Source: Methylococcaceae bacterium UBA6146
Lineage (GTDB): Bacteria > Pseudomonadota > Gammaproteobacteria > Methylococcales > Methylomonadaceae
Length of the DNA: 64,000 nucleotides
NCBI GenBank assembly: GCA_002422395.1
Contig: DIUY01000021.1
Span: forward strand, 1-64,000
Reading direction: 5' to 3'
Below the pieces are notes generated by a model. The model did not search any database, was not told the origin of the DNA, and worked only from the letters and a program-made list of their open reading frames with translations. Made by a program: the position numbers and the translations under genes. Shown here piece by piece: positions 60,243-64,000 of the stretch (within the stretch, counting starts at the first letter, position 1; each line of letters opens with the position of its first letter).

Positions 60243-60944
60243 ATGAAGAAAGCAATCCATATAATAATGTTGTTGTGTTTTGGCGTATTAGCGAATGCGG
60301 CCGATTTGCCCGTCCGCGCCAGCCATTTGTTTATCCTTTCAGGGCAGTCAAATATGGCCCATTTGGATCCGGACATCTCTTTTACGCCCACCCTTAAAAA
60401 GGCCTTTCCAAATGACGACATTACGGTGGTAAAAGATGCCCAAGGCGGGCAATTGATAGAGCGCTGGTATCGGGAGCCGCCAGTGCCCGGCAATATTGGC
60501 AACCAAGCCGTGGCCACCAATGATTTATATCAGCGGCTTATGGATAAAGTTAAGCTGGGTGCTACGGCGAACACTTACACTACGGTCACTTTTGTTTGGA
60601 TGCAAGGGGAAAGTAATGCCAAAAAACGTCAGGCCGATTTATATGAAACTAAATTGCGTGGCTTGATAGCCCAGCTAAAAGAGGATATGGGCCGTGACGA
60701 TATAGATGTGGTCATTGGGCGCATCAGTGACGCCGGACTGCGGCGTAAAAGGCAAAGCAGCGACTGGGAACTAATCCGCAATGTGCAAGTTAAAGTTGCC
60801 GATGCTGACAGTAGCCATCGCGCTTGGGTTGACACTGACGACCTTAACGGTGATACCGATGCGCTTCATTATACCGACGAAGGCTATAAGATCTTGGGTG
60901 AGCGGTTTGCTTTAGCGGCTATTAAGCTAATCAACAACAAATAG
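60243..60944 (+). CDS. secreted SGNH/sialate O-acetylesterase-type hydrolase
   Basis: The 233-residue protein has a signal peptide (cleaved near ANAAD). Catalytic blocks are FILSGQSNM (nucleophile Ser in block I), VWMQGESNA (block III) and DALHYTDEGY (Asp-His pair). This is the carbohydrate esterase (SASA/CE6-like) version of SGNH hydrolases. It probably removes acetyl groups from polysaccharide. The ATG at 60243 follows GGGAGAGGATGTG. Confidence 0.85.
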   Translation: MKKAIHIIMLLCFGVLANAADLPVRASHLFILSGQSNMAHLDPDISFTPTLKKAFPNDDITVVKDAQGGQLIERWYREPPVPGNIGNQAVATNDLYQRLMDKVKLGATANTYTTVTFVWMQGESNAKKRQADLYETKLRGLIAQLKEDMGRDDIDVVIGRISDAGLRRKRQSSDWELIRNVQVKVADADSSHRAWVDTDDLNGDTDALHYTDEGYKILGERFALAAIKLINNK

Positions 60945-60996
60945 ACGATACCAATACCTGGCATGTTTTGACGCCCTGATCATTTAGGTAAGCCTT

Positions 60997-63168
60997 ATGA
61001 ACGAACCCCTCCGTTTTCTTGTTTCAGGTTATCAACAGCTGAAAAACTTGCGGACTGCTTTGGCGATTGCCCGGGCGAGCGTTCTGCTGAGTTCCCTGCA
61101 ACGCGAGCGGGAAGCCACTGTTTCGCATGACCAGGCCAAACGGGTCACCTATTTGACTGACCTGTTTTTACGGATTCATCGGGATATGTTTCACGACTGG
61201 AAAGAGCAGGCCACCGTTAGCCACCGCCCCGGCACTATGCCCGATTCCGGTAAGCGCAAACAGTTTCGTGAGACGATAGAGCGCCTGGTTTTGGATGGCG
61301 ACGACAACCGGGACACCGCTATTTTTGACAATAATGGTTTTGTTATCCATACCGAAAATATTGCCGAACGCTTGAGCGTGTTTTATCAGAAAATGCGTTG
61401 TGTCAGGGCGTTTGCTTATGGCAATAGAATAACGCTGGATTTTTTCATGATTGCTTTAGGTAGTCTGCCCGCCTTCAAAGGGGTTTATGAACAAGGCATT
61501 GACTTCCGGCGGCTGGTCGGCAACGACACGATTGCCTTGCATAAACCAGACAGCGGCCACGAAGAGGTGACCCTTGCTTTTCAACATGCGCTTGATCCCT
61601 CGCGCGGCAAAAGCCTAGAGAACAGCCCCAATGGTTATGGCAAATGGCCAGAAAACAAAAAATTTGTCCGAGGGATTCCGTTTCTGTCACACCGCACTCA
61701 AGAAGGCGTCGATTGTCTGGTCACGGTTAATGGCGGCTTAGTGCCTTTGGACAGCATTAACAAAAGCCTGTTTATACCCGATCAACAATTCGCTGATTAC
61801 GCAGCCAGTCTTTCGGAGAACATTGTGGGCTATTTGCCCGGTACGGAATCATTGCGGGTTCCAGGCAAACGGGATGTTGACGGTATTAGCATTGATGAAC
61901 ATGGCATTGCCCCGCTATTTTGCCTTGATGTCAATATCCTTACTGGTTTGCGTGCGCCCAGCCACACTGAGATTGTTGAGTTGCTCAAGCAATGCGAAGG
62001 CGACATGGTGACAATTTTTACGCTGGCGAATAACGAGGCGGTGAAAAACCGTTTGTTAATCGCGGCTGATGGTGATGCCCGTCTGCAACGGGGCATTGAA
62101 ATTGCCTATGAGCGGCTAGGTAAGATCACTGCAAAACTCGATAATGCCAAGAATGCGATTTTTCAGGGTAAAACGTCGGCGCTGACCCCTAAACTGTTTA
62201 TGTGCATGGGCGGTGCCGGTTCGGGCAAAACTGCCGTTGAAGAAATTGCCACCGCCCAATGCGGCGATAATTTTGTCATCGCCTCATTGGATGAATTCCG
62301 CAAACTGAGCGACTTATATACGGTGCTGACGGCCGCCAGCCACCATAGTGACGATTATGTGTTCGTAGAACCCTTCGCCAACCGCTTGCGCGGCTTGGTG
62401 GCAGGTCATGCTAGGGAGCTACAAGTCAATATCCTTTATGATGGCACTGGCATACCTTATAAACCGCGCTATTCTGACATTATTGAGCAATTCCGTGAGG
62501 CAGGTTTTCACACCCAAATTACGGCGGTGGATGCCTTTATTGTCAAACCGGAAGGGCGTGAAGATGAGCTGTTAAGATCGGCGGTGATTAACAGTGTTAA
62601 AGAACGCTTTGCCAAAACTGGCCGCGCCTTGCCGTGGGTTGTCACGGTCGACAAACACATCCGCGCGCCGGCGTCATTTCTGGCCGCCCTACAGCATCAG
62701 GCACTGCAAAAGTTGTCACTCTTTGCCAACGATGGCGAACGGGACAAACATTATTTGGTTGCCGAAAGCTTTGTTTGCTCCGATGACGAAGTGCGGGCCC
62801 TGCAACGGCATCAGGTTGCAGGCTCGCTAATGGGGCATCTAAAGGATATAAGCAAGCACCATGATGATTCGGTTTTGAAAAACTTGGCCAGAAACGAGCC
62901 TGGCACCATTGATGGCCTTATCGAAAGAAACCCCGCTTTTTATGAAAATAACGTCGCGTATCAGATTTACCACAGTAACGGCATTTATCGGGTGCTGGTG
63001 ATTTACAACACCCGACGGCTTGTCGATTTTATCGAGAAAAGGCAACTCAACCCGAATGCGTCAGGTGAAGAAGGGTTGCTTCATAAACCTGACACATTGA
63101 CGTTCCATATTGACCCGCTAGCTAAAGAGCCTTGGACGACACGGCTGCAAGATTCACCGCTTTATTAG
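60997..63168 (+). CDS. large zeta-toxin-fold kinase
   Basis: The 723-residue protein has an unassigned N-terminal region (residues 1-400) and a P-loop kinase domain like zeta toxin: CMGGAGSGKTAVEEIA (about 406-421), then ASLDEFRK, DDYVFVEPF and LYDGTGIPYKPRY, with VDAFIVKPEGREDE further on. Zeta enzymes phosphorylate UDP-GlcNAc or similar. Typical toxins have about 290 residues and an antitoxin partner; none is seen here. It may instead be a housekeeping or anti-phage kinase. Confidence 0.75.
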   Translation: MNEPLRFLVSGYQQLKNLRTALAIARASVLLSSLQREREATVSHDQAKRVTYLTDLFLRIHRDMFHDWKEQATVSHRPGTMPDSGKRKQFRETIERLVLDGDDNRDTAIFDNNGFVIHTENIAERLSVFYQKMRCVRAFAYGNRITLDFFMIALGSLPAFKGVYEQGIDFRRLVGNDTIALHKPDSGHEEVTLAFQHALDPSRGKSLENSPNGYGKWPENKKFVRGIPFLSHRTQEGVDCLVTVNGGLVPLDSINKSLFIPDQQFADYAASLSENIVGYLPGTESLRVPGKRDVDGISIDEHGIAPLFCLDVNILTGLRAPSHTEIVELLKQCEGDMVTIFTLANNEAVKNRLLIAADGDARLQRGIEIAYERLGKITAKLDNAKNAIFQGKTSALTPKLFMCMGGAGSGKTAVEEIATAQCGDNFVIASLDEFRKLSDLYTVLTAASHHSDDYVFVEPFANRLRGLVAGHARELQVNILYDGTGIPYKPRYSDIIEQFREAGFHTQITAVDAFIVKPEGREDELLRSAVINSVKERFAKTGRALPWVVTVDKHIRAPASFLAALQHQALQKLSLFANDGERDKHYLVAESFVCSDDEVRALQRHQVAGSLMGHLKDISKHHDDSVLKNLARNEPGTIDGLIERNPAFYENNVAYQIYHSNGIYRVLVIYNTRRLVDFIEKRQLNPNASGEEGLLHKPDTLTFHIDPLAKEPWTTRLQDSPLY

Positions 63169-63272
63169 CTTTATATTAAGGTTGGCCAGGTTATCCTGAC
63201 TGCCTTTGAAAGTGTGCGGCGCTGATTTTTGCGCAAAAACCACTTTATAACCGTCACGGTAAAAATCCCATT

Positions 63273-63749
63273 ATGGCAATAGAAGTCGAACACAAATTTT
63301 TACTCGCCAATAACAGCTGGCGCGAACATATTGAACGCTCGGTCAATTATCGGCAAGGCTATTTAAGTTCGCAGGCAACCAGCTCTGTTCGTGTCAGAAG
63401 CAGTGATAAGCAGGCGTGGCTAAATATAAAAAGCGCGACAATTGGCAGTCACAGGCATGAATATGAATACGAAATACCTCTGGCAGATGCGGAGGAAATC
63501 CTGGCTAATTTATGCCGGAAACCATTAATTGAAAAAACCCGCCACTTTGTTATTGACCACGGCAATACCTGGGAAATTGATGAGTTTTATGGTGACAACC
63601 AAGGCCTGATTGTCGCTGAAATAGAGTTGTCCGAAGTCGGCCAAACCTTTGTAAAACCTGATTGGCTAGGTATTGAAGTGACCCATGACTTGCGTTATTA
63701 CAACAATAACCTGTCAGTCCATCCTTATTCTGAATGGGGTGGGCGCTAA
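63273..63749 (+). CDS. CYTH domain protein
   Basis: The 158-residue protein has the CYTH signature EVEHKFLL (ExExK) at residues 3-10, then SVRVRSSDKQAWLNIKSAT and the late acidic strand VAEIELSE. The fold binds triphosphates with metal ions. Single-domain bacterial forms are often inorganic triphosphatases. It follows the zeta-like gene by 104 bases. Confidence 0.88.
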   Translation: MAIEVEHKFLLANNSWREHIERSVNYRQGYLSSQATSSVRVRSSDKQAWLNIKSATIGSHRHEYEYEIPLADAEEILANLCRKPLIEKTRHFVIDHGNTWEIDEFYGDNQGLIVAEIELSEVGQTFVKPDWLGIEVTHDLRYYNNNLSVHPYSEWGGR

Positions 63750-63781
63750 GACGTTTTTAAAAATTTAATGTAGATGACGAC

Positions 63782-64000
63782 ATGAAAACCCTCTTTTTTA
63801 TCGCCTTAGTATTGGTTCTTGGCGACGCCATGGCCAACCCCTTAAAAGACACAAGCGACGCGCTTGAATCCGAATGGGCGCATATTTATTACGGTATGCC
63901 TAAAGCACAGCAGGCGCTTGCTTATCAGCAGTTGTTGGAGAAAACCGCCACGCTGGCCGGGCAATATCCCGGCAACCCCGACATCCTTTATTGGCAAGCG
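63782..64000 (+). CDS. periplasmic TPR-repeat protein, 5' end only
   Basis: The frame is open from the ATG to the window edge (73 codons). It encodes a signal peptide (MKTLFFIALVLVLGDAMA) and the start of a helical domain, EWAHIYYGMPKAQQALAYQQLLEK. This resembles small exported TPR proteins that start this way. The 3' part is beyond the window. Confidence 0.6.
   Translation, partial: MKTLFFIALVLVLGDAMANPLKDTSDALESEWAHIYYGMPKAQQALAYQQLLEKTATLAGQYPGNPDILYWQA

Overview
The window looks like a piece of the chromosome of a gammaproteobacterial methylotroph, most likely a type I methanotroph (Methylococcales). This is an inference. It rests on the gammaproteobacterial order thrS-infC-rpmI-rplT-pheS-pheT-ihfA, a set of serine-cycle genes (serine-glyoxylate aminotransferase, hydroxypyruvate reductase, malyl-CoA lyase, malate-CoA ligase), a quinoprotein-dehydrogenase-associated SoxYZ-like carrier and a PrsK kinase. 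No methane monooxygenase, methanol dehydrogenase or rRNA gene is present to confirm it.

Layout. Positions 1-660 hold the end of a Mor-like phage regulator, a terminator and tRNA-Pro(GGG). The translation operon, read on the minus strand, fills 968-8087; infC appears to start at an AUC codon and thrS has an attenuator-like leader. A minus-strand signalling cluster follows at 8431-11644: a Roadblock/LC7 protein, a kinase-like/metallophosphoesterase fusion and a receiver-like/winged-helix scaffold. After a 0.9 kb gap comes an aa3-type cytochrome oxidase operon (12573-17355) whose subunit II carries two cytochrome c domains. Next are oxidase assembly genes (17423-19221), which run into an open reading frame joining a CtaA-like heme A synthase to FtsY, followed by ftsE, ftsX and rpoH. 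rpoH has a perfect CIRCE (HrcA) operator over its probable -35 region.

From 24.0 to 34.2 kb are mobA, two lipoproteins, a SoxYZ-like carrier, a SnoaL-like protein and a second, larger plus-strand signalling operon (27293-32143). That operon encodes a TPR protein, a paralogue of the 8.4 kb scaffold, a COG2229/MglA-like GTPase, two Roadblock proteins, an Aer-type PAS protein and a PhnD-like binding protein without a signal peptide. Three copies of an approximately 60-87 bp palindromic repeat lie beside gene 3' ends here. The serine-cycle island spans 34397-40049, followed by an old-yellow-enzyme reductase and ligA. The conserved block rpsB-tsf-pyrH-frr-uppS-cdsA-dxr-rseP (43662-50972) leads to dsbC, convergent dhaL and dhaK, a NagD-like phosphatase, an OmpA-like porin, orphan PrsK, a bacteriohemerythrin, mtaB, an SGNH esterase, a 723-residue zeta-toxin-fold kinase, a CYTH protein and the start of a periplasmic TPR protein.

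The best candidates for undescribed biology are the paired Roadblock/GTPase/scaffold modules, which resemble Streptomyces conservons without the histidine kinase, and the CtaA-FtsY fusion, in which the CtaA half has lost its first two conserved histidines. All statements come from reading the sequence and translations; no database search or folding program was run.
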